Positions 24,917 through 33,082 of a stretch of DNA of 34,083 nucleotides are shown here, piece by piece; positions within the stretch are counted from its first letter, which is position 1; each line of letters begins with the position of its first letter. Under the pieces are notes generated by a model. The model made no database searches, was not told the origin of the DNA, and was given only the letters and a program-made list of their open reading frames with translations. The stretch comes from JBNKLG01 sp050292235 (GTDB lineage: Bacteria > Pseudomonadota > Gammaproteobacteria > Chromatiales > Chromatiaceae). The DNA lies in NCBI GenBank assembly GCA_050292235.1, contig JBNKLG010000026.1:1-34083 (forward strand), written 5' to 3'. The translations under genes were made by a program, and so were the position numbers.

Positions 24917-25096
24917 ATGAACTTCGTTAAACCATTTTTTCTCGTAATGACTGTGCTGTTTTTGTCAGCTTGTGCCAGCCGCTCTCATACTGATCTCGGC
25001 GAAGCCGATATGAGGCAGCTGAACGAGGAGAGTAACCGTGCCCATGCCGCAACAACCCAGCAAACTCGTGAGAATGATCGCGGCAATCCTATCTGA
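24917..25096 (+). CDS. Small lipoprotein
   Basis: The 59-residue product has a short basic head, a hydrophobic segment and the lipobox LSAC (Cys20), so signal peptidase II should process it to a 40-residue lipid-anchored peptide. The residue after Cys is Ala, not Asp, which under the +2 rule predicts outer-membrane sorting. The mature part is polar, rich in Glu, Asn, Thr and Gln (ADMRQLNEESNRAHAATTQQ), and probably helical. AAGGAG six bases before the ATG supports translation. I do not recognise the family. It follows the tRNA-Pro terminator and should need its own promoter unless tRNA transcripts read through. Confidence 0.7.
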   Translation: MNFVKPFFLVMTVLFLSACASRSHTDLGEADMRQLNEESNRAHAATTQQTRENDRGNPI

Positions 25097-25220
25097 CGAT
25101 CACTTTTCTGCAGGGTTAATGTCTGGTACTGGCTGCCCGTGCAGGGTGGCCGTTCCAGGCGCATATCACGACATCTGGTTGGGACGCCGTTCCCGTATGG
25201 TTTGAACCTGCTTCACTATC

Positions 25221-26174
25221 ATGTCTTCACCGCAGGATTTTTCTAAACCTCAGGTGATTCAGGCAGGTGAGGCCGAAGCCGGTCGGCGTCTGGATAATTA
25301 TCTGGCCGCACTACTGCACGGTGTTCCTCGGAGTCGTCTTTATCGCATCTTGCGCAAGGGTGAGGTGCGGGTCAACAAAGGTCGGGTAACGGCTCAATAC
25401 CGTATTCAACCCGGTGATCTCATTCGTATCCCACCTATTCGTGTTGCTGAGCGGCCAGCTATCTCCTTTTCCCCCAAAGGGGTTCTATTGCAATTGCTCG
25501 AACAGCGCATTCTCTTTGAGGATGAGCGATTGTTGGTGATAAACAAGCCATCGGGTCTGGCGGTGCATGGCGGTAGTGGTCTGAATTATGGTTTGATCGA
25601 GGCCATGCGCCATTTGCGGCCTCACGACCGCCACCTGGAATTGGTCCACCGTTTGGACCGGGATACCTCTGGCTGTCTGATGCTCAGCCGTAAACCCAGC
25701 GCTTTACGGCTCTTGCATGAGCGGATTCGAGCCAATGCTGTAGGAAAGACCTATCTGGCACTGTTGGCCGGTCAGATGACCAGTCAGCGGGTGAGTGTCG
25801 ATGCGCCGCTGATGAAAAACGTGGTTCAGAGTGGTGAGCGTTTTGTCCGTGTAGATCCTAATGGAAAGCCCTCTTTAAGCCATTTCACCTTGGTGGAGCG
25901 CTTGCCAGGTTGTACTTTGGTACGGGTCAAACTGGAGACGGGGCGTACCCACCAGATTCGTGTACACGCTGCTCATTTAGGCCTACCTATCCTGGGTGAT
26001 GAAAAATATGGGGATGAGGCAGCCAATCGGCATTTTCGGGCGCTGGGGCTAAAACGTTTGTTCTTGCATGCGGCTGAGTTGACTTTTCGTTGGCCGGGGG
26101 AAAAGGCGTTACAGCGTTTTCAGGCCCCTTTAGATGAGTCACTTCAGACATTACTTCAGAAAATCAAAACTTAA
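25221..26174 (+). CDS. rluC: 23S rRNA pseudouridine synthase RluC
   Basis: The 317-residue protein has an N-terminal S4 RNA-binding domain (GRRLDNYLAALLHGVPRSRL then VRVNKGRV) and the RluA-type catalytic domain with HRLDRDTSGCLML (catalytic Asp146), YLALLAG and LETGRTHQIRVHAAHLGLPI. RluC modifies uridines 955, 2504 and 2580 in E. coli 23S rRNA. Length is right (319 in E. coli). The 124 bases upstream contain no gene and no obvious structure. Its stop overlaps the next start by one base (TAATG). Confidence 0.94.
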   Translation: MSSPQDFSKPQVIQAGEAEAGRRLDNYLAALLHGVPRSRLYRILRKGEVRVNKGRVTAQYRIQPGDLIRIPPIRVAERPAISFSPKGVLLQLLEQRILFEDERLLVINKPSGLAVHGGSGLNYGLIEAMRHLRPHDRHLELVHRLDRDTSGCLMLSRKPSALRLLHERIRANAVGKTYLALLAGQMTSQRVSVDAPLMKNVVQSGERFVRVDPNGKPSLSHFTLVERLPGCTLVRVKLETGRTHQIRVHAAHLGLPILGDEKYGDEAANRHFRALGLKRLFLHAAELTFRWPGEKALQRFQAPLDESLQTLLQKIKT

Positions 26175-26833
26175 TGTTTTCATTACTTGTATTCGACTGG
26201 GATGGCACCTTGATGGATTCTGCGGGCAGGATCATTGAGTGCATGGAGTTAACTTTTCAGGATATGGGGCTTACCAGTCCTGGCCAGAAAGCCATACGCA
26301 ACATCATTGGTCTGGGACTGACGGAGGCGGTACAGGCCCTGATTCCGGATGCTGATGATGATTTGGTACAGGAGATTTACCAGGGCTATCGTCGTCACTT
26401 TCTCCATCCCGCTGCCCCCTCATCTGACCTCTTTCCTGGTGTTCAAGAGACCCTGGAGAGCCTGGTTCAGGCGAACTATCTGTTGGCTGTAGCTACTGGA
26501 AAAGGACGTGCGGGATTGGATAAGGTGTTGGCGGATACCGGTTTGGCGGATTATTTTGTGGCCACCCGCTGTGCCGATGAAACCTTCTCCAAACCTCATC
26601 CTGAGATGCTGAATCAACTCATAGATTTTTGCGGTGTCGAGCCGCATCAAAGCCTCATGATTGGAGATACCGAATATGATCTGCAAATGGCCATCAATGC
26701 CGGTGTGAAATCGGTGGCCGTTTCCTATGGTGCTCACGAGGTTGCCCGACTACAACAACATCAACCGCTGGTCTGTCTGGACAGCCTGACTGAGTTGCCA
26801 CTCTGTTTGAAAACCTGGAGTCAAAGCCGATGA
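26174..26833 (+). CDS. HAD-superfamily phosphatase (Gph/PGP-like)
   Basis: The 219-residue HAD-IA hydrolase shows motif I FDWDGTLMDS (Asp8, Asp10), a helical cap, motif II AVATGKGR, motif III Lys in FSKPHPEML and motif IV IGDTEYDLQMAINAG. It belongs to the group called phosphoglycolate phosphatase-like; the true substrate is unknown. It is locked between rluC (1-base overlap) and the S49 peptidase (4-base ATGA overlap), an order also found in Pseudomonas. A distinct Gph/MupP-type paralogue lies at 29038-29733. Confidence 0.88.
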   Translation: MFSLLVFDWDGTLMDSAGRIIECMELTFQDMGLTSPGQKAIRNIIGLGLTEAVQALIPDADDDLVQEIYQGYRRHFLHPAAPSSDLFPGVQETLESLVQANYLLAVATGKGRAGLDKVLADTGLADYFVATRCADETFSKPHPEMLNQLIDFCGVEPHQSLMIGDTEYDLQMAINAGVKSVAVSYGAHEVARLQQHQPLVCLDSLTELPLCLKTWSQSR

Positions 26834-27780
26834 GAGAGGATCCGAATTGGGAGCGTAAACTGATCCATGAACTGGCCACTGCGGCCTGGAAGGAGAAGCG
26901 TGCCTCACGACGCTGGGGGATTTTCTTTAAGTTCTTATTGGCCATCTATTTGGTGGTGGTCTTCCTGGTCTCTTTGGGGCTGAATAGCGATGGGCTGCAA
27001 CTCAAGAGTGATGCGCATACCGCTTTGGTGGATTTGACTGGAGTCATTGCCCAGGATGCCCCGGCCAATGCTGACCGTATTATCAAAGGGCTGCGTTCTG
27101 CCTTTAAGCATAAGGGGACCAAAGGGGTGATCTTGCGGATCAACAGTCCTGGGGGTAGTCCGGTGCAGTCCAGTGAGATCCATAATGAGATGCTGAGGTT
27201 GCGAAAAAAATATCCCAAGATTCCTCTCTACGTGGTGGTGGTCGATACCTGTGCCTCCGGCGGCTATTTTATCGCCTCTGCCGCCGACAGGATCTATGCC
27301 AATCCCTCCAGTATTGTGGGTTCTATCGGCGTCATCATGAATGGTTTTGGGTTTGTGGGGGCCATTGAAAAACTGGGCGTGGAGCGTCGCCTGCTGACAG
27401 CAGGTGATCACAAAGGTATTCTCGACCCTTTCTCACCCATCAAGGAGGAGGAACAGGCTCATGTCAAGGCGCTGATGGCCAAGCTGCATCAACATTTCAT
27501 TGCGGCGGTCAAAGAGGGGCGGGGTGACCGCCTGGCCAAGGATGAGCGTCTCTTTTCCGGCTTGTTCTGGTCTGGAGAAGAGAGCAAAGCGTTGGGGTTG
27601 ATCGATGATTTCGGCAATGCCAGTTACGTTGCCCGTGAGGTCGTCAAAGTGGAAAAACTGGTGGATTTCACGCCCCAGGATGATCTGCTGGAGCGCTTTG
27701 CCGGGAAATTTGGCGCCTCTGCCAGTACCTCAATGATGCAGGCGGCCAGGAGTTGGCTGGGGTGGGGTGGCTTTCGTTGA
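26830..27780 (+). CDS. sppA: Signal peptide peptidase SppA-type S49 serine protease
   Basis: The 316-residue protein is anchored by one membrane helix (about 30-50) with its catalytic part in the periplasm. It carries a single peptidase S49 domain: VDLTGVIAQD, LRINSPGGSPVQSSEI, the Ser nucleophile in CASGGYFIASAADR (Ser143) and the general-base Lys195 in GDHKGILDPF. SppA-type enzymes degrade cleaved signal peptides. This is the short form (one domain), unlike the 618-residue E. coli SppA. It is third in the rluC-HAD-sppA overlap cluster. Confidence 0.93.
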   Translation: MREDPNWERKLIHELATAAWKEKRASRRWGIFFKFLLAIYLVVVFLVSLGLNSDGLQLKSDAHTALVDLTGVIAQDAPANADRIIKGLRSAFKHKGTKGVILRINSPGGSPVQSSEIHNEMLRLRKKYPKIPLYVVVVDTCASGGYFIASAADRIYANPSSIVGSIGVIMNGFGFVGAIEKLGVERRLLTAGDHKGILDPFSPIKEEEQAHVKALMAKLHQHFIAAVKEGRGDRLAKDERLFSGLFWSGEESKALGLIDDFGNASYVAREVVKVEKLVDFTPQDDLLERFAGKFGASASTSMMQAARSWLGWGGFR

Positions 27781-27782
27781 GT

Positions 27783-27801
27783 ATGATCGCTTTGCGATCA
27801 T
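27783..27801. terminator. Perfect 8-bp hairpin between convergent genes
   Basis: ATGATCGC (27783-27790) and GCGATCAT (27794-27801) with a TTT loop fill the 20 bases between the sppA stop and the hemerythrin stop. No U-tract follows on either strand, so a termination role is only suggested by position. Confidence 0.4.
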
Positions 27802-28211
27802 CAGGCCAGAGGGTCAACCCCCTGGTCCTTGGCGTACTGAACGTAAGCGCCATCTTCGTGGCGAATATGGTGCTTTAACCAGTGTTCCAGCATGGATATG
27901 AGGTCATCGCAGACGTTCGTTTTCTGCTCATAGGCAAGGATGGTTTGCTGTAGTTTGTCCGCGAAGAGTTGATGTACCTTGCGGTGACCATCCAAGTCGG
28001 GAAAACCCATTTGTGACATGAGCTCCTCCTCGTAAACAAAATGGGTTCTGGTATAGTCCACCAGTGCATCAATGACCTTCCCAACCTGACTGCGGTCGCC
28101 GGTTTCCCGTGCCCGGTCCAGCTCATTGATGTAGTCCACCAGACGCCGATGTTGCAGGTCGATCTCCTCAATGCCGGTATCCAGTGCTTTGAGCCAGGTA
28201 ATCCTTGTCAT
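27801..28211 (-). CDS. Bacteriohemerythrin
   Basis: The 136-residue single-domain hemerythrin binds O2 at a di-iron site. All expected ligands are present: His21 (IDLQHRRL), His57 and Glu61 (HFVYEEELM), His76 and His80 (GHRKVH), His115 and Asp120 (WLKHHIRHED). Roles proposed for the family are O2 storage, delivery or sensing. Its ATG overlaps the stop of the SDR gene (ATGA), so it is translationally coupled as the last gene of the ubiG-mupP-yciK cluster. The SDR's last codons supply its GGGAG ribosome site. Confidence 0.95.
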   Translation of the reverse strand: MTRITWLKALDTGIEEIDLQHRRLVDYINELDRARETGDRSQVGKVIDALVDYTRTHFVYEEELMSQMGFPDLDGHRKVHQLFADKLQQTILAYEQKTNVCDDLISMLEHWLKHHIRHEDGAYVQYAKDQGVDPLA

Positions 28212-28969
28212 GTCGAATTCTCCCTTAAACTGATGTGCTGGCCATGGATATGTCTGCCTTCGGCGCCCAGCAGCCGTAAATAGGCGGGTGCGGCCTGTTC
28301 CGGTAAAGGAATGAGTTGGTGATCCTCGGCGGGATAGGCGGCATTGCGTAGCTTGGTCCGCATGGGGCCAGGATCGACCGAATTGACCCGAATGCCACTG
28401 TTTTCCAATTCATCTGCCAGCACCTGCATCAGCCCCTCAATGCCAAACTTCGATACCGCATAGGCGCCCCAATAGGCTTTGGCATGACGGCCCAGGCTGT
28501 CTGAAGTGAAGATTATCGAGGATTCTCCGGCAGCATGTAAGAGCGGCAAACAGGCCTGGGTGAGCAGAAAGGGGGCGGTGAGGTTAATCTTGAGCAGTTG
28601 GTCCCAGGTTTCAATGTCGTAGTCATCAATGCGGCTGAGCAGGCGAAGTAGTGCGGCACAGTGTACCAGCCCCTGCAAAGCGCCAAATTCATGGCCGATG
28701 ATGCTGGCCAATTCCTGGTATGCCTGAGGTGCGGCGCTTTCCAGGTTTAGAGGAAAGATGGCAGGCTGGGGTGAGCCCTGGGCTTCGATCTCATCATAGA
28801 CCTTTTCCAGATTACTGGTATTGCGCCCTACCAGAACGACAGTGGCACCTTGTTGGGCAGCACCCAAAGCGATGGCTCTGCCCAGGCCATCTCCAGCGCC
28901 GGTGATGAGTATTGTTTGGCCAAGCAAATGGTCGGGAGGAAGGGGCTCGGTGCTGAAGATATGGGTCAT
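28208..28969 (-). CDS. yciK: YciK-family short-chain dehydrogenase/reductase
   Basis: The 253-residue classical SDR has the cofactor motif TGAGDGLG (23-30), VGRN after strand 2 (suggesting NADPH), VHCAALL in the NAG position, TSDSLGR and the catalytic Tyr170-x3-Lys174 (YAVSK), then NSVDPGPMRT. The order of GRHAKAYWGAYAVSKFGIEG is typical of YciK. The substrate is unknown. The gene follows ubiG and mupP as in Pseudomonas, but a 68-base gap upstream containing TATACT (29004-28999) allows a separate promoter. ATG 28969 is preferred over an adjacent in-frame TTG. Confidence 0.88.
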   Translation of the reverse strand: MTHIFSTEPLPPDHLLGQTILITGAGDGLGRAIALGAAQQGATVVLVGRNTSNLEKVYDEIEAQGSPQPAIFPLNLESAAPQAYQELASIIGHEFGALQGLVHCAALLRLLSRIDDYDIETWDQLLKINLTAPFLLTQACLPLLHAAGESSIIFTSDSLGRHAKAYWGAYAVSKFGIEGLMQVLADELENSGIRVNSVDPGPMRTKLRNAAYPAEDHQLIPLPEQAAPAYLRLLGAEGRHIHGQHISLRENST

Positions 28970-29037
28970 CAATGAGGCCTTTTGGGTGAAACCCTTTTAG
29001 TATAGACCTAGCCGGATGGCATCGACGCTGTGGATCC

Positions 29038-29733
29038 TCAATGATGGTCATTGGGGCGGTTGGTTTCGCCCTGGTTCTGCAGCCAATACAAAATCTCCTC
29101 TGCCTTATCGATTACAGCATCAGCCCCCCAATCTTCCGGGTATTCCTGGGGGCCTAGATAACCAAAACGAGCCACCATGGTATGCGTGCCAGCTTTTTTT
29201 CCCGCTTCAATATCCCGTTCGGCATCGCCCACATAGAGGCAGCTCTCAGGTAAGACGCCACAGCGTTCACAGGCCAATAAAATGGGCGCAGGATGGGGTT
29301 TGTTTTGAGGCAGTGTGTCTCCGCTGATGACGGCACAGGCCCGTTTGGTCAATCCCAGGCCGTCTACCAAGGGCTCGGTCAGATAGGCCGGTTTGTTGGT
29401 GACGATGCCCCAGCATAGGCCCTGTCGTTCAAGCTCAGACAAAACCTCACTCATACCGGGGAAAAGAGTGGTCATCCGACAGAGGTTGTTGCGATAGATA
29501 GCCAGTAGAGCTTGGCGCAGTGTTTCAAATCGATCTTCACCTGCTATCAAACCAAAACCCAGTCGAATGAGAGCGGCTGCCCCATGGGAAACATGGGGGC
29601 GAATCTGTTCATAGGGCAGGGGAGCGAGATCTTCGGCCTTTAGGGTCTGGTTGAGGGCATAGGACAGATCCGGCGCAGTATCCGCCAGAGTGCCGTCCAG
29701 ATCAAAAAGGACGGCCTGGATATGGGCTGACAT
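29038..29733 (-). CDS. mupP: HAD phosphatase, probably MurNAc-6-phosphate phosphatase MupP (or phosphoglycolate phosphatase)
   Basis: The 231-residue HAD-IA enzyme has motif I FDLDGTLADTAPDL (Asp11, Asp13), motif II VTNKP (111-115), Lys145 in NKPHP and motif IV VGDAERDIEAG. By sequence alone it would be called Gph. Its place directly after ubiG and before a YciK-type SDR matches the Pseudomonas gene shown to be MupP, which dephosphorylates MurNAc-6-phosphate in cell-wall recycling, so that role is inferred from context. The ATG overlaps the ubiG stop by one base. Confidence 0.82.
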   Translation of the reverse strand: MSAHIQAVLFDLDGTLADTAPDLSYALNQTLKAEDLAPLPYEQIRPHVSHGAAALIRLGFGLIAGEDRFETLRQALLAIYRNNLCRMTTLFPGMSEVLSELERQGLCWGIVTNKPAYLTEPLVDGLGLTKRACAVISGDTLPQNKPHPAPILLACERCGVLPESCLYVGDAERDIEAGKKAGTHTMVARFGYLGPQEYPEDWGADAVIDKAEEILYWLQNQGETNRPNDHH

Positions 29734-30446
29734 CAATCTGGCTTGCGACAGTGGAGCATGTAGTTGACGCTGATATCCTTGGGGTCCAGGGTATGGTGCC
29801 GATTGAGCGGGTTGTAGTTCAGACCACAGGTGCGCTCTCCCTGTAATCCGGCAGCTCGCACCCAGCCCATCAGCTCAGATGGGGTAATGAATTTGCTGTA
29901 TTCGTGTGTGCCTGTAGGCAGTAGACGCAGCAGGTACTCCGCGCCCAAAATGGCGAATAGATAGGCCTTGGGATTGCGATTCAGGGTCGATAAAAACAGG
30001 TGTCCACCAGGGCGCAATAGCCGGGCACAGGATTGAATGACCGAGAGTGGGTCGGGTACATGTTCCAGCAGTTCCATGCAGGTGATGATGTCGTATTCCT
30101 CTGTGGTCTCTGACGCCAAGGCTTCAGCCGAGGCCAGGCGATATGTCACCTGGTGGCCGGACTCCAGCAGGTGCAGCCGGGCTACCTGCAATGAGGATTC
30201 GGCCATGTCGATGCCTGTGGTGTCGGCTCCGGCTGCAGCCAGGGCCTCACTTAGGATGCCGCCCCCGCAACCCACGTCCAATACCTGCTTTCCTGCTAAA
30301 TCACCGGCTTGCTCAATGATCCAGGAGAGGCGTAAGGGATTGATCTCGTGCAGGGTTTTGAGGTCGCCTTCCGGATCCCACCAACGGGCGGCCAGGGCAT
30401 CAAACTTGTTGACCTCAGCGGTATCAACATTGGGGTGTGGATTCAT
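29733..30446 (-). CDS. ubiG: Ubiquinone biosynthesis O-methyltransferase UbiG
   Basis: The 237-residue class I methyltransferase performs both O-methylations of ubiquinone synthesis. The N-terminal VDTAEVNKFDALAARWWDPE is diagnostic, followed by INPLRLSWI, the SAM motif VLDVGCGGGILS (55-66), GIDMAESSL, CMELLEHVPDP and the end segment GLNYNPLNRHHTL...VNYMLHCRK. Length matches the family (240 in E. coli). It overlaps the deaminase gene upstream by ATGA and mupP downstream by one base, so the three should be co-translated. Its presence implies respiration with ubiquinone. Confidence 0.97.
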   Translation of the reverse strand: MNPHPNVDTAEVNKFDALAARWWDPEGDLKTLHEINPLRLSWIIEQAGDLAGKQVLDVGCGGGILSEALAAAGADTTGIDMAESSLQVARLHLLESGHQVTYRLASAEALASETTEEYDIITCMELLEHVPDPLSVIQSCARLLRPGGHLFLSTLNRNPKAYLFAILGAEYLLRLLPTGTHEYSKFITPSELMGWVRAAGLQGERTCGLNYNPLNRHHTLDPKDISVNYMLHCRKPD

Positions 30447-31804
30447 GGTGAGTCCTTTAGGGTTCCTGGATCGATTGCAGCAATTTTACCCTGCCACTGG
30501 GCAGCGCGGGCCATCAAATCCTGGGTGTCGATGCCAATCAGTTTCCCTTGTGAGACCAAATGTCGGCCTGCTACCCAGACCTCGGCAACCTGGCTGCGAT
30601 TGCTGGCGTAGACCAATTGGGAGATCGGGTGATAAAGGGGTTGGGTTTCAATCTGGCGCAGATCCAGGGCCACGAGGTCGGCAGCCTTGCCAATTTCCAG
30701 AGAGCCGATCTCCTGATCCAATCCAAGGGCCCTGGCGCCGTGGATGGTGGCCAGGCTCAAGGCCTGATGGGCAGGTAAAACCGCCGGGTTATGGCTGATG
30801 CCTTTGGCGACCAGGGAAGCTGTACGCATCTCACCTAGGAGATCGAGATCATTATTGCTGGCCGCACCATCTGTGCCCAGGGCCACATTGATTCCAGCTT
30901 TTAAGATGTCATTGATCGGACAAAAACCATTGGCCAGTTTGAGGTTGGATTCCGGGCAGTGGATGATATGACAGCCGGTTTCGGCCACCAGGGCAATCTC
31001 TGCTTCGGTCAACTGGGTCATGTGAACGGCCATCAGGTTTGGTCCCAGCAGGCCCAGTCGACTCAGGCGCTCCAGGGGGCGACAGCCGAATGCCTTCAGG
31101 CTTTGCTGGACCTCATCCTGGGTCTCATGTACATGCATGTGGATCTGGGGTGTCGGGTCCAGTTCGTTGGCCAGGGTGATCATCTTGTCCAGGCTTTCAT
31201 CTCCGACAGAGTAGGGGGCATGGGGGGCGAAACTGAAATTCACCAGGGGGTGCCCGGCGTATTGATCCCGAAGCATCAATCCCTTGTGGATGTACTCTTC
31301 TGCAGTACTTGCCCAGCAGCTGGGAAAATCCACCAGGATCATGCCGAGATTGGCCCGAATGCCCATCTCGGTAGCGACTTCGGCGGTGGTATCCGGGTGG
31401 AAGTACATGTCGTTGAAGCAGGTGGTGCCACCGCGAAGCATCTCGGTGATGGCAAGTCGGCTGCCGTCAGCCACAAAGTGTTCACTCATCCAGCGTTGCT
31501 CCGCGGGCCAGATGTGCTCCTGCAACCAGGTCATGAGTGGCAGGTCATCTGCCAGGCCACGTAACAGATTCATGGCGATATGGGTGTGGGCATTGACCAG
31601 ACCGGGAATCAGAACATGGCCTTCAAGCCGGTGGCAGTGCCGGGGCTGATACCGTTGATCCGCTTTGGCCTGAGGTAAGAGGTCAAGAATGCGGCCCTGG
31701 TGAACAACGATGGCATGGTTTTCCAGGACCACGCCCTCCGGGACTACGGGAATGATCCAGGAGGCATGGATTAATAAATCGACGGTGAGTGGCTGTTCTG
31801 TCAT
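30443..31804 (-). CDS. mtaD: 5'-methylthioadenosine/S-adenosylhomocysteine deaminase (TRZ/ATZ family)
   Basis: The 453-residue amidohydrolase has LIPGLVNAHTHIAMNLLRG (His73, His75 bind metal), MTWLQEHIWPAE, GTTCFNDMYF, APHAPYSV, a metal His in IHMHVHET, HCPESNLKLANG and GTDGAASNN (Asp312). These fit MTA/SAH deaminases. In P. aeruginosa the homologous gene deaminates methylthioadenosine to methylthioinosine and likewise sits between mtnA and ubiG. That fits the divergent mtnA here, which acts later in methionine salvage. Its ATG is only about 60 bases from the mtnA start, so control regions overlap. Confidence 0.9.
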   Translation of the reverse strand: MTEQPLTVDLLIHASWIIPVVPEGVVLENHAIVVHQGRILDLLPQAKADQRYQPRHCHRLEGHVLIPGLVNAHTHIAMNLLRGLADDLPLMTWLQEHIWPAEQRWMSEHFVADGSRLAITEMLRGGTTCFNDMYFHPDTTAEVATEMGIRANLGMILVDFPSCWASTAEEYIHKGLMLRDQYAGHPLVNFSFAPHAPYSVGDESLDKMITLANELDPTPQIHMHVHETQDEVQQSLKAFGCRPLERLSRLGLLGPNLMAVHMTQLTEAEIALVAETGCHIIHCPESNLKLANGFCPINDILKAGINVALGTDGAASNNDLDLLGEMRTASLVAKGISHNPAVLPAHQALSLATIHGARALGLDQEIGSLEIGKAADLVALDLRQIETQPLYHPISQLVYASNRSQVAEVWVAGRHLVSQGKLIGIDTQDLMARAAQWQGKIAAIDPGTLKDSP

Positions 31805-31862
31805 GATCCTGCGCTATGATGCACTACATTGGAGTATTCAATTTGCCATGACCGGAGCCTTG

Positions 31863-32927
31863 ATGGAAGCAGAAGCCCTGGGTGTGACCCTTTCCGCCGA
31901 CAATGCCATTATCTGGAAAGATGACAGCCTTTATCTTTTAGATCAACGATATCTCCCTGAGAAAGCCAGCTTTTTAGCGCTGAATACGGCTGATGAGGTT
32001 GCTACAGCCATTCGTGACATGGTGGTGCGTGGTGCCCCGGCAATTGGTATCACAGCAGCCTATGGTGTTGTTCTGGCTGTGCGTCAGAACTTCAGGCTCC
32101 ATCCCACCATCTGGCGCTCACGGGTAGAGGATGACATCCAGAGACTGGCCGCCTCGCGTCCTACTGCGGTGAATCTGGCCTGGGCCTTGGATCGCATGGG
32201 GAAGCTCTTGGATGAGATCGAACCCGAAGATGGAGAGGCACGCTTCCTGGCTGAGGCTGAGGCCATTCATCAGGAGGATAGGGCGGCCAATCATCGTCTG
32301 GGTGAGTTGGGGGCAAAGCTCATCAGGAAGAGAACCTCGGTCATCACCCACTGCAATGCCGGTGCCTTGGCTACCGGTGGCTATGGCACCGCTTTGGGAG
32401 TGATTCGCAGTGCTTTTGCCATGGATTTGATTGAACAGGTCTATGCCGATGAGACCCGCCCCTGGTTGCAGGGGGCCAGATTGACGGCCTGGGAATTGCT
32501 GCGCGATGGTATTCCTGTCTCTTTGATGGTGGAGGGGGCGGCAGCGGCCCGTATGCGGGCCGGTGGTATCGGTTGGGTGATCGTGGGGGCGGATCGCATT
32601 GCGGCCAATGGTGATGTGGCCAATAAGATCGGTACCTATGCTCTGGCTCTGCAGGCACGTCATCATGGTGTGAAGTTCATGGTTGTGGCGCCGACCTCCA
32701 CCATTGATATGTCCATCACCAATGGGGCCATGATCCCTATTGAGGAGCGGCCTGGCGAGGAGATTCTGCAATGCCAGGGTCATCCTGTCGCTGCGGAAGG
32801 CGCCTCTGCCTGGAATCCGGTCTTTGATGTCACTCCGGCGGAGTTCGTGGATGCCATCGTGACCGAAAAGGGTGTGGTGCTGCATCCGGATACCGGGAAG
32901 CTGGCGGATATGATGGCAGGGCGTTAA
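31863..32927 (+). CDS. mtnA: S-methyl-5-thioribose-1-phosphate isomerase
   Basis: The 354-residue enzyme converts methylthioribose-1-phosphate to methylthioribulose-1-phosphate in methionine salvage. It belongs to the eIF-2B-like family: MVVRGAPAIGI (from residue 53), THCNAGALATGGYGTALGV with catalytic Cys164, and VGADRIAANGDVANKIGT with catalytic Asp244. I chose ATG 31863 because GGAG lies five bases upstream and LLDQR then falls at the usual distance. ATG 31848 (five more residues) and ATG 31803, which overlaps the divergent deaminase start, lack good ribosome sites. Confidence 0.95.
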   Translation: MEAEALGVTLSADNAIIWKDDSLYLLDQRYLPEKASFLALNTADEVATAIRDMVVRGAPAIGITAAYGVVLAVRQNFRLHPTIWRSRVEDDIQRLAASRPTAVNLAWALDRMGKLLDEIEPEDGEARFLAEAEAIHQEDRAANHRLGELGAKLIRKRTSVITHCNAGALATGGYGTALGVIRSAFAMDLIEQVYADETRPWLQGARLTAWELLRDGIPVSLMVEGAAAARMRAGGIGWVIVGADRIAANGDVANKIGTYALALQARHHGVKFMVVAPTSTIDMSITNGAMIPIEERPGEEILQCQGHPVAAEGASAWNPVFDVTPAEFVDAIVTEKGVVLHPDTGKLADMMAGR

Positions 32928-33025
32928 GCGGCAGTTTCGCTCAGCCAGCGGGCTAAAAAGTCAAAGGCTGGTGCTCAGCTTTATTGGGAATTTCTTCGTT
33001 CCCTGAGCGAATCCGAAGGGTTTTA

Positions 33026-33034
33026 TGCTAAAAT
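33026..33034 (+). promoter_or_regulatory. Candidate extended -10 promoter of gyrA
   Basis: TGCTAAAAT (33026-33034) is an extended -10 element about 50 bases before the gyrA ATG. No strong -35 is visible. Bases 32928-33082 hold no gene and no clear terminator for mtnA. Confidence 0.45.
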
Positions 33035-33082
33035 CGAGCGCTTGATTCCGAGCAACATCAACAACCAGGAAAGCCCCGCGTA

